64,000 nt of DNA from Psychrobacter sp. ANT_WB68 (GCF_008369115.1 NZ_VOAZ01000001.1:620001-684000), one strand, 5' to 3'; shown: positions 1 to 9,742, counted from the stretch's first letter. A program made the numbers and translations. Notes: a model not told the origin generated them from the sequence alone.

Positions 1-301
1 CGATGTAGTAGCCGGCATAAAAGACAGGTAAGCTGGTCACCGGATTGGTAATCCACGTCAAACCGAGCGCCATTGGAACATTGGCACGAAAAATGAGCGC
101 ACCAATTAATGCCAATAACATCTGTCCTGGTAGCGGAAAGAACGCGCTCAGCACACCGATATAAACCGCTTTATTTAAACTATGGCGATTAAAATGCCAC
201 AAACGCGGGTCGGCAAGTTGCGGCGCAAACAATTTCAATGTGCGACTGGCTAAGATTTTTTCAGGGGTAGGAAGTAGGTCTTTCAGACGTTTGTTTGGCA
301 C
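1..301 (-). CDS. DUF2062 domain-containing membrane protein (partial, 3' end outside window)
   Basis: The minus strand is open from a GTG at 301 to the window edge, giving about 100 residues that begin MPNKRLKDLLPTPEKIL. A hydrophobic stretch (YIGVLSAFFPLPGQMLLALIG) and an NPVTSLPVFYAGYYI segment follow, as in DUF2062 proteins, small inner-membrane proteins of unknown function. The GTG was chosen because an AGG sits about ten bases upstream and an in-frame stop lies a few codons further up with no ATG between. It is divergent from comEC. DUF2062 genes near comEC are known in other gammaproteobacteria, but the functional link is not established. Confidence 0.8.
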   Translation of the reverse strand, partial: MPNKRLKDLLPTPEKILASRTLKLFAPQLADPRLWHFNRHSLNKAVYIGVLSAFFPLPGQMLLALIGALIFRANVPMALGLTWITNPVTSLPVFYAGYYI

Positions 302-628
302 AGAATCGCCTTTACTCGTTATCTACAGCCTGCTCAATCATACTGATAGGCTGGTATGCAGTGATATTATTAATAAAAAATACAGGTAAGAGTGTTATCA
401 GAAAAACAGATGGATAATCTTGAATAAATATCATCGCAATGTCTTTGCTCAGTATAGGGTAATAGTAAAATAAATGCCATCGCTTAACGGCTCAGTGATG
501 ATTATGCGGCTAACAGTAAGCGATTTTTTCAATGCTGTGAATACTTCGAATGCGTCGTCAGCTTTACTCTTAGTATAAGGTATAAATAGTCTTCATTTAT
601 CATACAGAATATCAAGCAAGGAGCGCTA
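302..628. other. Divergent intergenic region, DUF2062 / comEC
   Basis: These 327 bases separate two divergent genes and hold no plausible ORF. They are AT-rich and must contain promoters for both sides. A TATAAA-like box lies about 50 bases before comEC (near 580-590), but I could not pair it with a convincing -35. An AAGGAG ribosome binding site (618-623) precedes the comEC GTG. Confidence 0.5.
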
Positions 629-3600
629 GTGTACTGGTTAATTGGTAGCTTGGTAATCGTCGTTATGATGGGCGTTCTGGCCGTTGCTGATAGTATGCAG
701 CTGCCTGTCAGTCCGTTGTTCGCTGACCTCAGCGCTGCGGCTACATTGCCGCTATTATTAACGATTCTGACTATTGTTTTAATAGTCGTCAGTCAACGTC
801 GTATTCCATCTGCCAGTCCCTTGAACGCTAAAAAACCTGTTTCTCAACACTCTTCTATTCAAAAGTTAGCTAAAACCTTATCGCCTACCTTAACGTTACT
901 TTCTAAGTGTCTTCGCTATTTAATATTGGCAGGATTAGCGTTGGCGCTAATTACTGGCAGTGGGCTGCTCGCTCTAATGAGTCATCAACAGGCCGAAAGC
1001 AGCAAAATAAAACAACCTCTGCGTGTGCAGGCACTAGTTAGCATCGAGGGAATCAGTGATAGTGTCTACGACGTTGCGAGCAATAGTGGTTATCGGCAGG
1101 TTGCTAACATCAGTCAAATATCGCCGTTATTGTCTGAATTGACAGCGCAGGATTTAGATGAGCTCATGCGAAATTATGCAACAAACAATAGAGAAGGACT
1201 GAGTAATAGCCTAAGCAATAGTAATGATGATTTAAGCCAAAATGATTTGAGAGAAGATGACTCTGAAAGTTTGGAAGGTGTCCAATATCGTATACTACTT
1301 AACGCGTATCCCAAAAAGCCATATAAGCAATCTCGTAAGAAGCTCTCTAAAAAACTATCTAAGCAAGCACAGATTATAGACTTAAATCATTTGCAGCCTG
1401 GTGACAAGTTGTTTATGACCTTGACGCTAGCACCGCTTGCTGGCTCTGAGCAAGCGATGAATAACCCAACGGGGTTTGATAGTTATCGCTGGTTGCGAGG
1501 GCGGCATATCGATGGTGTCGCTAATATTCTAGCGACCAGTACCTCGACTATTAAGTTTGATGACTCAGCGGTGTTGTTTGAACCTAATGGATCTTATCTA
1601 CAACGTTTGCGTATCGTTATAGACCAAGGGCGTTGGCAGCTGCGCCAGCACTTTTATCAAGATTGGGCAGCACAAAGCAACGCAGAGCAGCAAGCAAAAG
1701 CGGTGACTTTAAGTTTACTGACCGGCGATCGCAGTTTAATCAATCGTGATACCAAAGATTTGTATCAGTTGGCAGGTATTTCCCACTTGCTTGCTATCTC
1801 AGGCACTCATGTTTTATTTTTAGCGATTGTGTTAGCGGGATTGGCTGTCCTACTGCTGAATCGCTTTTGTCCATCTCTTTATCGCCATATCCCGCGCTGG
1901 CAAGCGCGCTGGTGGGTCATGATTAGCGCGGCTTTTATTTATGCCTTATTTACAGGGTTTGATGTACCTGCTGCGCGTACGGCATGGATGTTATTAGCGA
2001 TAGGTTTGATGCGTCTGACACTGCTACCCATTAGTACCATGCGGATATTATTGGCGCTTGCGGTATTGATGGCATGGCTCGACTCGTATGTGTTGTGGCA
2101 GGCTGGTTATTGGCTGTCTTTTATAGCGGTGGCGCTATTGTTAAAATATGAGGATAGCTCAGTACATTCGAGTCAACCAGAATTCACCCAGCTAACGGTT
2201 TTTAGTCATGATGATAATACAAGCAAGCATATGCTTAAACGCATGGTGATTGGGTTTAAAAGACTGTTTAAGTTACAGTTTTGGCTATTCATTGCGCTGT
2301 TGCCCATTACCTTGTTATTGTTTGGCAAGGCTTCACTGTTAGGGCTTATCGTCAACCTATTTGCCATTGGTTTATTTGGCTGGGTGATTGTACCGCTGAA
2401 TCTACTAGCGGGGCTTTGCTATCTTATCTTGCCCACGTTAGCAGATGCTATTTGGACGCTGGTGATTGCCATCGTTGCTTATTTACACGAGCTGATCACG
2501 TGGCTGATGGCATTACCTATATTCTCAGGGGCATGGCTTTATACGCCAGTGAATATGGCTATTTTGCTGATGGTAGTACTGATGCTGCTGCCATGGTTAT
2601 TGCCTCGCGGGCTCATCAGTCGTTGGATGGTATTGCCGCCACTAACGCTGCTGGTTATGACGGTATATGCCAATCAGCAATCATTAACCATGATACCGAC
2701 TCTGTATATCTTACCAACTGGCGACCAATACTTGAGTGCGGTTTTGCTGCAATATCCTGTGAGCAATAATGAAAATGCGCTTAAGGGTGATAATAAACGC
2801 CCAGCCATTAAAAGTATGGATAAGAAAAGTATCAGCTGGTTGTTTTTAGCCGATCATAGACCTTATGGCGTTCGTACTATGCCAAGTACGCTAACGGCGG
2901 ATAAGCTTTCCGCGACTCTAGAACAGCAATTACGCAACTTATCCATCAAGCGCTTAGAAGGGATTGTGGTGCAAAGCAGTAGCGCTGCATTGACTGCGCC
3001 TATCAACAACAATCCATGGCCACCCAATACTTCTGAACTGCTAACAATGACAGTGGTTCAGCTCAAGGATCGATTCCCAACGCTTCAGTATTGGCAAGCA
3101 GGACGTAGTGAGCGCTGGTCTGAGCTTCAACGAGCTTATCAATTAGCCAGTTTGTCTGGTCAAGCTAAAACTTATTCAACCATCAGCGTGCAACGTTGTG
3201 AACAAGGTAAAATCTGGCAACTCGCAAATGGTGATTTAACCTTGCGTGCGATGACCGGCTGGAGCAAAATAAACGATGCCAGCGTGTGGGATTGTACGCT
3301 TGCCATTGACAGTGGATTGCCGATTCAAGTCATTAACTATAATTCTGCTGATCCATTAAAAGTATTGCCTACCAAAGTACAAACGCTCATATCAAGCAGC
3401 CAATTGCCAACTCATCAAGCTAAAAACACTCAGTCACGCTTAATTCTGAATGCCGATACACATCCGCGCGTTTGGCAAATGTGGTCATTACTCTGTCCAA
3501 TCCAACCAACGGATAAAAATAATACCTTAAACAACATATTAGACAATGCCATAAATAGCACAACCTGGCTTGGACACAGCACCTCGCATATATCTGAAGA

Positions 3601-3694
3601 TGTAATAAGTGAGCAACAAATCCATGAGATAATCACTTACGATAATAAGCTATTAGATGCCGCCTTAGCTTTTCAGGCTGGTATTAAGGATTAA
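629..3694 (+). CDS. comEC: ComEC/Rec2-family DNA internalization protein
   Basis: A 1021-residue polytopic inner-membrane protein, the presumed channel that carries single-stranded transforming DNA into the cytoplasm. It has N-terminal membrane segments, a soluble OB-like region, then the competence domain with the signature LYQLAGISHLLAISGTHV near residues 375-395 and a series of membrane helices. The start is GTG with AAGGAG just upstream. A low-complexity insert rich in Ser, Asn and Asp (about residues 185-220) sits in the soluble N-terminal part. The C-terminal third, where a metallo-beta-lactamase-like domain normally lies, has no recognisable HxDxDH metal motif; the equivalent strand appears to be LEGIVVQSSSAAL. 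The family call is firm. Whether it supports transformation here cannot be told from sequence. Confidence 0.93.
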   Translation: MYWLIGSLVIVVMMGVLAVADSMQLPVSPLFADLSAAATLPLLLTILTIVLIVVSQRRIPSASPLNAKKPVSQHSSIQKLAKTLSPTLTLLSKCLRYLILAGLALALITGSGLLALMSHQQAESSKIKQPLRVQALVSIEGISDSVYDVASNSGYRQVANISQISPLLSELTAQDLDELMRNYATNNREGLSNSLSNSNDDLSQNDLREDDSESLEGVQYRILLNAYPKKPYKQSRKKLSKKLSKQAQIIDLNHLQPGDKLFMTLTLAPLAGSEQAMNNPTGFDSYRWLRGRHIDGVANILATSTSTIKFDDSAVLFEPNGSYLQRLRIVIDQGRWQLRQHFYQDWAAQSNAEQQAKAVTLSLLTGDRSLINRDTKDLYQLAGISHLLAISGTHVLFLAIVLAGLAVLLLNRFCPSLYRHIPRWQARWWVMISAAFIYALFTGFDVPAARTAWMLLAIGLMRLTLLPISTMRILLALAVLMAWLDSYVLWQAGYWLSFIAVALLLKYEDSSVHSSQPEFTQLTVFSHDDNTSKHMLKRMVIGFKRLFKLQFWLFIALLPITLLLFGKASLLGLIVNLFAIGLFGWVIVPLNLLAGLCYLILPTLADAIWTLVIAIVAYLHELITWLMALPIFSGAWLYTPVNMAILLMVVLMLLPWLLPRGLISRWMVLPPLTLLVMTVYANQQSLTMIPTLYILPTGDQYLSAVLLQYPVSNNENALKGDNKRPAIKSMDKKSISWLFLADHRPYGVRTMPSTLTADKLSATLEQQLRNLSIKRLEGIVVQSSSAALTAPINNNPWPPNTSELLTMTVVQLKDRFPTLQYWQAGRSERWSELQRAYQLASLSGQAKTYSTISVQRCEQGKIWQLANGDLTLRAMTGWSKINDASVWDCTLAIDSGLPIQVINYNSADPLKVLPTKVQTLISSSQLPTHQAKNTQSRLILNADTHPRVWQMWSLLCPIQPTDKNNTLNNILDNAINSTTWLGHSTSHISEDVISEQQIHEIITYDNKLLDAALAFQAGIKD

Positions 3695-3942
3695 CCTTAG
3701 GCTTTATCTCAATAATAGGGTTCTTATAAAATACTCTCGCTCCTATAGCGTGTCGTCCTTATAATAACAAGCTATTTCACAGTTCTGCTATTGAACCATG
3801 AGTAAAATGGCAGCATACTTAGCAGCTTGTTCATTACCGCTTTATACAGAGATCTTATATAAGTAAGAATATTGGTTTTTACTTATGAAACTTTTTAGAC
3901 TCTCTTTTATCGTTTTACATTGTTTCTGACTTAGGAAGTTAT

Positions 3943-4998
3943 ATGCCCAATTGGCCACCAGACCCTAACAAACGTCCTGACAACTCGGCAAATCAGCCAA
4001 CGCCAATGCAGCAGTCAAATCAGCCGAGCGGACAAGAGTGGCGACTGCTTGAAAATACGTTATTAGCCAGTGTCGTTGAGCAGCGTCGCGCTCGTCGTTG
4101 GAGTATTTTCTTCAAGCTATTGACCTTTGGTTATATCTTATTGATATTTTTAACACTTGGCCGCGGTTGCAGTACTAAAACACCAGCCAGTTTAGATGGC
4201 GTTGATACCAGTAAGCCGCATTTGGCTGTGGTTGAAATTCAAGGGACGATTAGTAGTGGTGATGCTGCCAATGCTTATGATGTTAATGAAGCCTTGACGC
4301 GTGCCTTTAAAAACCGTAATGCAAAAGCGGTGGCGCTTGATATTAACTCGCCTGGTGGCTCACCCGTACAGTCTGATGAAATCTGGCAGACTATGATGGA
4401 TTTGCGTCAAGAATATCCTGATAAAAAGCTCTACGCGGTGATTGGTGATATGGGTGCTTCAGGCGCTTATTATATTGCTTCAGCGGCGGATGAGATTTAT
4501 GTCAACCCATCAAGCTTAGTGGGTTCGATTGGCGTTATCATGCCAAGCTATAACATCAAAGGCTTAATGGATAAATTTGGCGTTGAAGACCGTACTATTA
4601 CAGCAGGCGAGTATAAAGACATTTTAAGCTTGTCACGTCCGCTCACCGCTTATGAAGAGCAGCATGTCGAAAAAGTGTTGAACAATACCCATAAGCACTT
4701 TATCAATGCGGTAAAAGAAGGTCGCGGCGATCGTCTGAAAAATCCTGAACAAAACAAACTGTTTTCAGGGCTATTTTGGACAGGCGAGCAGTCTATTGAG
4801 CTTGGCTTAGCTGACAAAAAGGGCAGTATTGCAAGTTTGGAGAAACAGCTTAAACTTGATAACGTGGTCAACTATACCCCGACTGATCCTTTTAGCTTAT
4901 TTATGGATCGCTTCGCGGTTAAATTAGGTGCAGGGCTTGGATCAAGTATCAAGCTTGACGTATTGCCGCAAGAAGAGGGTGAGGCGCAGATGCGCTAA
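3943..4998 (+). CDS. sppA: Signal peptide peptidase SppA-type S49 serine protease
   Basis: A 351-residue membrane-anchored protease of the short, single-domain S49 type, which degrades cleaved signal peptides and other membrane peptides. A Pro/Asn/Gln-rich cytoplasmic N terminus (1-50) precedes one transmembrane helix (about 55-72). The Ser/Lys dyad is visible: Ser173 in GASGAYYIAS and Lys225 in TAGEYKDIL, followed by the typical SRPLT. NSPGGS (135-140) is the conserved oxyanion-region motif. The start has a good AGGAAG site eight bases upstream. It stands alone between comEC and a hydrolase and is followed by a hairpin that probably ends its transcript. Confidence 0.93.
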   Translation: MPNWPPDPNKRPDNSANQPTPMQQSNQPSGQEWRLLENTLLASVVEQRRARRWSIFFKLLTFGYILLIFLTLGRGCSTKTPASLDGVDTSKPHLAVVEIQGTISSGDAANAYDVNEALTRAFKNRNAKAVALDINSPGGSPVQSDEIWQTMMDLRQEYPDKKLYAVIGDMGASGAYYIASAADEIYVNPSSLVGSIGVIMPSYNIKGLMDKFGVEDRTITAGEYKDILSLSRPLTAYEEQHVEKVLNNTHKHFINAVKEGRGDRLKNPEQNKLFSGLFWTGEQSIELGLADKKGSIASLEKQLKLDNVVNYTPTDPFSLFMDRFAVKLGAGLGSSIKLDVLPQEEGEAQMR

Positions 4999-5034
4999 GT
5001 ACTTTATATTTTAGATTTAATGTGTATGATTGTT

Positions 5035-5064
5035 GAGGCTGAGCGTATGATTATGCTCAGCCTT
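5035..5064 (+). terminator. Probable terminator after sppA
   Basis: A 9-bp perfect stem (AGGCTGAGC / GCTCAGCCT) with a 10-base loop lies 37 bases after the sppA stop and is followed by an AT-rich but not pure T tail. It is probably a rho-independent terminator of modest strength. Confidence 0.6.
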
Positions 5065-5145
5065 AATTGTATATAAATTTAGATTATTATAATAACTATT
5101 TCAAATAACTGTTTAAATCACTATTTAAATTATTGAGAGCCTGTC

Positions 5146-6033
5146 ATGAGTGCCATTAATTTACAGACCTTTGCGTCATTACCCAAATCTAAAATAACCC
5201 AAAAACCGGTCATTCATTTTGCCCATGCTAATGGTATGCCAAGTACTGTTTATGCACCGTTTTTTGCAGCGCTTGCTGAATTTTTTACCATTGAATATAT
5301 TCCAATGTTGGGTAATACGCCCGATTATCCAGTAGATGATCATTGGAAGAGCCTGACGCAGCAGATTATTGATAGTGTGGAACGTACTTGTGAGCAGCAT
5401 GGCGTTAGTCAGGTGGTGGGTGTCGGTCATTCGCTTGGTGCGATGTGTACTATGCAGGCGTTATACCGTGCGCCAGAAATCTTTGCGCAAGCGGTGCTGA
5501 TGGATCCACCTTGGATTTATGGCAAAGTTAGCCTGCTATGGCATTTGGCTAAAACCGCAGATAGATTACCGCTAATGAATAATCGTTTGATGGATAAACT
5601 GTCGCCAGCGGGCGTGTCTAAGCATCGCCGTGATGTTTGGGATAGCCGCGAAGATGCCTATGATAAGCTGCGTCATAAAGGGTTTTTTAAAGATTTCGAT
5701 GAGCGTAGTTTTGATGGCTATATCGAGCATGGTTTACATGAGCGTGCTGATGGAAAGGTAACACTGGCCATTCCTAAAGCCAGCGAAGTTGAGGTTTTTC
5801 GTACCAATCCATCATGGTATTGGCTGACCCCAAACCGTGCTCCTAAGCCGCCGGTAACACTCATCATTGGTGAAGACAGTATATTTCTTAAACGCCGATT
5901 TCCGCAGCAAATCAAATCACGCCTTAATATCGATTACGAAACCCATGCAGGTGGTCATATGTTCCCACTTGAGCACCCAGAGTCTGTGGCGCTACAAGTG
6001 CTTGAGCTTATCAAACAGCAGTTACCAAAATAA
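5146..6033 (+). CDS. Alpha/beta hydrolase
   Basis: A 295-residue cytoplasmic alpha/beta hydrolase-fold protein. The HFAHANGMPSTVY segment near residues 24-36 is the oxyanion-side HG-like loop, the nucleophile elbow is GVGHSLG with Ser96, and the likely catalytic His is His271 in HAGGHMFPLEHP. The likely acid lies in the strand ending IIGEDSIF. There is no signal peptide. The substrate is unknown: these features are shared by esterases, lipases and C-C hydrolases. It is followed after 58 bases by a CPBP protease gene on the same strand, so the two may be co-transcribed, though nothing indicates a shared role. Confidence 0.85.
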   Translation: MSAINLQTFASLPKSKITQKPVIHFAHANGMPSTVYAPFFAALAEFFTIEYIPMLGNTPDYPVDDHWKSLTQQIIDSVERTCEQHGVSQVVGVGHSLGAMCTMQALYRAPEIFAQAVLMDPPWIYGKVSLLWHLAKTADRLPLMNNRLMDKLSPAGVSKHRRDVWDSREDAYDKLRHKGFFKDFDERSFDGYIEHGLHERADGKVTLAIPKASEVEVFRTNPSWYWLTPNRAPKPPVTLIIGEDSIFLKRRFPQQIKSRLNIDYETHAGGHMFPLEHPESVALQVLELIKQQLPK

Positions 6034-6091
6034 GCTGATCATTTATGCTAATGCTCATCATAAATATAATGTGGGCAGCTAGTACACCTTT

Positions 6092-6895
6092 TTGAGTGAC
6101 GATTTTATGATAAAAGATGCGCCCACTTCACCTGTTATGACTATAGAACCTAAGCGTGCACCGCTATTTTCACGCTTAGGTACGTTGCTACTGGTCATAG
6201 GAATGGTAGTGACATTTTTTATTAGTCAATTGATAGGCGTGTATATCGCCGGCAAACTGGTATTACCTGCCGCTAAAAATGCAACCATAGGGGATATTTT
6301 CTTTTTTGGCAGTAATGATGGCACAGTGGTGAGCTTCTCTATCATCATAGGCTGCCTATTACTGATAGCAATCAGCGTATTGTTGATTCGTGTGAGAGGC
6401 GGGAATGTTAGGCAGTATCTGGCACTGAAACCCTTCTCATGGGCGGTAGGCGTCGGTATGCTAGGATTGCTGTTGATATTTATGATTGGCAGTCAGGCAT
6501 TAACTTACCTGCTTGATAAATCGCCGTTGGTCTTCGTCGATCCTTTGTATCAGTCTGTCAGCTCAGTATGGCTATTGGTATTTGCGATGGTGATTGTCGC
6601 CCCAATCTATGAGGAGCTTATCTTTCGCGGGTTACTATGGTCGGCTATTGTAGAGCAATTCTCAGCCGCAGACTATATAGAGCATCGCGGTGCAGTAGTC
6701 GCCAGTTTAGTAACCAGCTTAATCTTTGCGGTAATTCACTTGCAGTATGGTCTTTATGAAATCAGTACCATTGTGGTATTGGCCTTGATATTTTGCTACG
6801 CGCGTATCAAGTCAGGTTCGCTAGTGCTGCCGATGTTGCTACATATTATTAATAATGGGGTAGCGATGGGACAGTATTTAGCGCAAGTTGCTTAA
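6092..6895 (+). CDS. CPBP family intramembrane glutamic endopeptidase
   Basis: A 267-residue protein with about six to eight hydrophobic helices and the CPBP (Abi/CAAX-protease-like) motifs: EELIFRGLLW (EExxxR), FAVIHLQYG (FxxxH) and HIINNGVAM (HxxxN). Members include Rce1-type CAAX proteases and bacterial proteins of unclear substrate, some linked to bacteriocin immunity. The reading starts at a TTG (MSDDF...) with no clear ribosome binding site; an ATG at 6107 (MIKDAP...) is a real alternative. No bacteriocin gene is adjacent, so its substrate is unknown. Confidence 0.87.
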   Translation: MSDDFMIKDAPTSPVMTIEPKRAPLFSRLGTLLLVIGMVVTFFISQLIGVYIAGKLVLPAAKNATIGDIFFFGSNDGTVVSFSIIIGCLLLIAISVLLIRVRGGNVRQYLALKPFSWAVGVGMLGLLLIFMIGSQALTYLLDKSPLVFVDPLYQSVSSVWLLVFAMVIVAPIYEELIFRGLLWSAIVEQFSAADYIEHRGAVVASLVTSLIFAVIHLQYGLYEISTIVVLALIFCYARIKSGSLVLPMLLHIINNGVAMGQYLAQVA

Positions 6896-6913
6896 AGATG
6901 TATGCACATACAT

Positions 6914-6954
6914 AACGACTGATATAGTGAACGCTTTCACCATATCAGCCGTTA
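6914..6954. terminator. Bidirectional terminator between convergent genes
   Basis: A long imperfect hairpin (AACG-CTGATAT-GTG paired with CAC-ATATCAG-CGTT) lies between the convergent CPBP and dusA genes and is followed by ATTTTAT. Its placement suits termination from both sides. Confidence 0.65.
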
Positions 6955-6999
6955 TTTTATGCTTTCCGATTTGCGGCTTAGAAGGCAAGGCGCTTGTCT

Positions 7000-7971
7000 T
7001 TAAGCATCTGGGTTTAATGCTAAGACTTCAGTCGCTGCGTACTTAATATCGTCAATCGTCAATTGAGGTTTACCGCTCAAAGCCTGTCGCCATTTGCGAG
7101 CACCCATCAAACCTTGGAATAACCCTAAATAATGCCGCGTCATCGTTGGCAACGCTTCGCCTTTAGCGATTTGTTCTTCTAGATAGGGATATAGCTGCGC
7201 TAAAATATCTGAGCGCTTAGGGCTGGGTTCGCCCCATAAGCTATTGGCTTCTGCCAATAAGTAAGGGTTATGATAAAATGCCCGTCCGATCATCACCCCA
7301 TCGATATGCTGCAAATGCGCTTTAATATCAGCGACGGTCTCGATACCACCATTAATCTCGATATCAAGCGCTGGAAAGTCTTGTTTTAAACGATACACAT
7401 CGTCATAGCGTAATGGCGGTATTTCACGATTTTGCTTCGGGCTCAAGCCCTGTAGCCATGCCGTACGCGCATGCACAATAAAGCGCGTACAACCTGCTGC
7501 CGCTACTTTTTCTACAAAATCTACCATAAACTCGTAACTGTCAAAATCATCAATTCCAATACGATGCTTGACGGTTACTGGAATATCGACCGCCGCTTGC
7601 ATGTGCTTGACCAAGTCTGCAACCGTATGAGGTTCTGCCATTAGGCAAGCACCAATCTTATTATGTTGGACGCGATCAGAGGGACAGCCAACGTTAATAT
7701 TGACCTCATCATAGCCGTGCTGCTGCGCAAATTCAGCACATTTAGTCATCTCAACAATATCTGCTCCGCCCAGCTGTAGCACAAGTGGATGCTCAAGGGC
7801 ATCAAAGCGTAGATGCCGCGCGCGATTGCCATGTATCAGCGCGCCCGTACTAATCATCTCAGTATATAAATAGACATGTGAGTTAAAAAGACGGGCAAAG
7901 TAGCGATAATCTGTCGTCGTCCAATCAATCATAGGCGCAACAGAGAGTCGTTTGTTGGTCATATCAACCAT
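7000..7971 (-). CDS. dusA: tRNA-dihydrouridine(20/20a) synthase DusA
   Basis: A 323-residue flavoprotein that reduces uridines in the tRNA D-loop using FMN and NADPH. The N-terminal SVAPMIDWTTTDYRYFAR is the DusA signature. The catalytic Cys is Cys96 in NINVGCPSDR, followed by the conserved GACLMAEP. FMN-phosphate-binding residues lie in the EINGGI and GVMIGRAFYHNP segments. DusA rather than DusB or DusC is favoured by the DWTTTDYR start and the YTEMISTGAL segment. A second Met three codons in is an alternative start. Convergent with the CPBP gene. Confidence 0.95.
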   Translation of the reverse strand: MVDMTNKRLSVAPMIDWTTTDYRYFARLFNSHVYLYTEMISTGALIHGNRARHLRFDALEHPLVLQLGGADIVEMTKCAEFAQQHGYDEVNINVGCPSDRVQHNKIGACLMAEPHTVADLVKHMQAAVDIPVTVKHRIGIDDFDSYEFMVDFVEKVAAAGCTRFIVHARTAWLQGLSPKQNREIPPLRYDDVYRLKQDFPALDIEINGGIETVADIKAHLQHIDGVMIGRAFYHNPYLLAEANSLWGEPSPKRSDILAQLYPYLEEQIAKGEALPTMTRHYLGLFQGLMGARKWRQALSGKPQLTIDDIKYAATEVLALNPDA

Positions 7972-8047
7972 TATGGTTAAACCTCGTTATTAAGCATGAA
8001 TACTTTTAACTGCGTTTTTAAGTATATTTAAAATGAGAGTAGACAAG

Positions 8048-8081
8048 GCGCCATAACTTATAGATGCATGGCGCTTTTTTT
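8048..8081 (+). terminator. Terminator-like hairpin, best oriented for the plus strand
   Basis: A perfect 7-bp stem GCGCCAT / ATGGCGC with a 13-base loop is followed on the plus strand by seven T. Both flanking genes (dusA upstream region and the MFS transporter) are on the minus strand, on which the T-tract is only TTG, so the orientation is odd. It may still end the MFS transcript weakly. Confidence 0.6.
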
Positions 8082-8158
8082 ATCACTAGGGTTATATTGG
8101 TTAAAGGATAGAAAAATCAATGGCAAAGCAAAGTAAGGCTAAATTGAATAGCCACTTC

Positions 8159-9460
8159 TTAAATAACCTCATTAATTTGTCTAAATTCGGGCAAATTATA
8201 AAAGTAGATACCCATAATGATGCCGATAAATCCGATAAATACGATGTATAAGGCGGGCGAGAAACTCACATATAAAGTGGCGTAACCGAGCGCGAAAGGA
8301 ACCAATACCCCAACAAGACCATAGGAAAGATTATAACAAAGAGCCATACCTGTTAGTCGTACATTGGTCGGAAATAGTTGCACAAGAATAGCGGGTATCA
8401 TGCCAACAATACCAGCACAAAAACCTAAAAGCGCATACATAATAAGAATATAGTCGCCACTGGTTTGCAGATGATAAAAGAAAGCAAGCATCTGTACAAT
8501 CAATAAGATGGAACCAATGGCCAACACTTTACCAAAATTTTGATGATTAGATATGATGCCATAGAACACACAGCCAAAAATCATAAACACAATGCCCAAA
8601 CTGTGTGAAAATCCAAACAAGTCATTATCAAGAGTAAAGCGCAATTCAATTAAATCTGGTAATAATAGGACAATGACGGTCGTTATACTAGCGATAATGA
8701 CAGTGAGAACCAACCCGATAAAGATAGAGTGTTTACAGTGCTTAAAGAGCAAAGTAAAGGGCTTGGCAACATAATCACGTGGTTTTGATTCTTTCATGGC
8801 AATAAAAAATGGTGACTCATCTATCCAGCGCCATCCCAACAAGGGTAAAACGCTCAGTAACGCTGCGACAAAAAAGGGTATACGCCAACCGTAATCAGCC
8901 AATTGCTCAGTAGTCATGGAGTTGGTCAGCCAAAGGAAAAAGGCGTTGGAGAATAGAACGCCAACATAAAAGCTGGCGGTCACATAGCTACAGGCGACTG
9001 ATAAATATTGGCGTGGTACATGTTCCGAGACAAAAACCCAAGCAAGCGGTACAAAAACGCCGAATGCCATCCCTTGTATCAGGCGTAGGGCAATAAATAA
9101 GGTGGGCGCAACCAGACCCCATTGTGCATGTGTTGGTAAGCATGCCATCGCTAATAAGCTTGCGGCAGTCACCAATATGCTGATTAATAGTATAGGTTTT
9201 CGTCCTTTAATATCACCAAAGCGCCCAAAGATGATGCCGCCAAATGGACGCGCCAAATACCCAATTGCAAAAAGCCCAAGCCCTTGCAGAGTGGCAACCG
9301 TAGCGTCAGCATTGGCAGGTAAAAAGGTGGCTGCTATGATATCTGCAAGATATAAATAAATCAAAAAATCAAAAAACGCAACGGCGCTGTTAAAGCAAAC
9401 AAACAGTATCGCATTTCTATCTTTAGAAGACATCAAGGCATATTGAGAACGAGAGGGCAT
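8159..9460 (-). CDS. MFS transporter, metabolite:H+ symporter (MHS) type
   Basis: A 433-residue protein with about twelve hydrophobic helices, of the major facilitator superfamily. The loop between helices 2 and 3 carries GRFGDIKGRKPILL, the MFS motif A as found in the MHS subfamily (ProP, KgtP, citrate and shikimate carriers). GYLARPFGGIIFG just before it is also typical of MHS proteins, and RYLIQ-like RLIQGMAFG follows in helix 4. The substrate, probably an organic acid or osmolyte, cannot be assigned. The gene stands alone, with dusA downstream on the same strand about 190 bases away. Confidence 0.87.
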   Translation of the reverse strand: MPSRSQYALMSSKDRNAILFVCFNSAVAFFDFLIYLYLADIIAATFLPANADATVATLQGLGLFAIGYLARPFGGIIFGRFGDIKGRKPILLISILVTAASLLAMACLPTHAQWGLVAPTLFIALRLIQGMAFGVFVPLAWVFVSEHVPRQYLSVACSYVTASFYVGVLFSNAFFLWLTNSMTTEQLADYGWRIPFFVAALLSVLPLLGWRWIDESPFFIAMKESKPRDYVAKPFTLLFKHCKHSIFIGLVLTVIIASITTVIVLLLPDLIELRFTLDNDLFGFSHSLGIVFMIFGCVFYGIISNHQNFGKVLAIGSILLIVQMLAFFYHLQTSGDYILIMYALLGFCAGIVGMIPAILVQLFPTNVRLTGMALCYNLSYGLVGVLVPFALGYATLYVSFSPALYIVFIGFIGIIMGIYFYNLPEFRQINEVI

Positions 9461-9742
9461 AATATATCACGCATACACATAGTGGAGAGGTTGTGAAGCC
9501 GGTTACTATCTAGATAACTGGCCATAATAAAAAACGACAAATCAAGATAACGGGCTAATGATTTGCCGCAAAGATAATGTTTTGTACTAAAAAATACTTC
9601 AGCGTTAAATTAGCGACTTAACCTATCTCGTTCAAGTCGCTGTCACTATCATACAATTTGTAAAATAAGCGTTTATGAATACAAGTGATTAAATATGGGT
9701 AACTTAATAAAGATGAGGAAGTAAAGGTAAGGGGATTGACGC

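Noticed and set aside
2281..2769. 162-residue ORF inside comEC in another frame
   Set aside because: Fully contained in a well-supported gene, and its Cys/His-rich composition reads like an out-of-frame translation of membrane helices.
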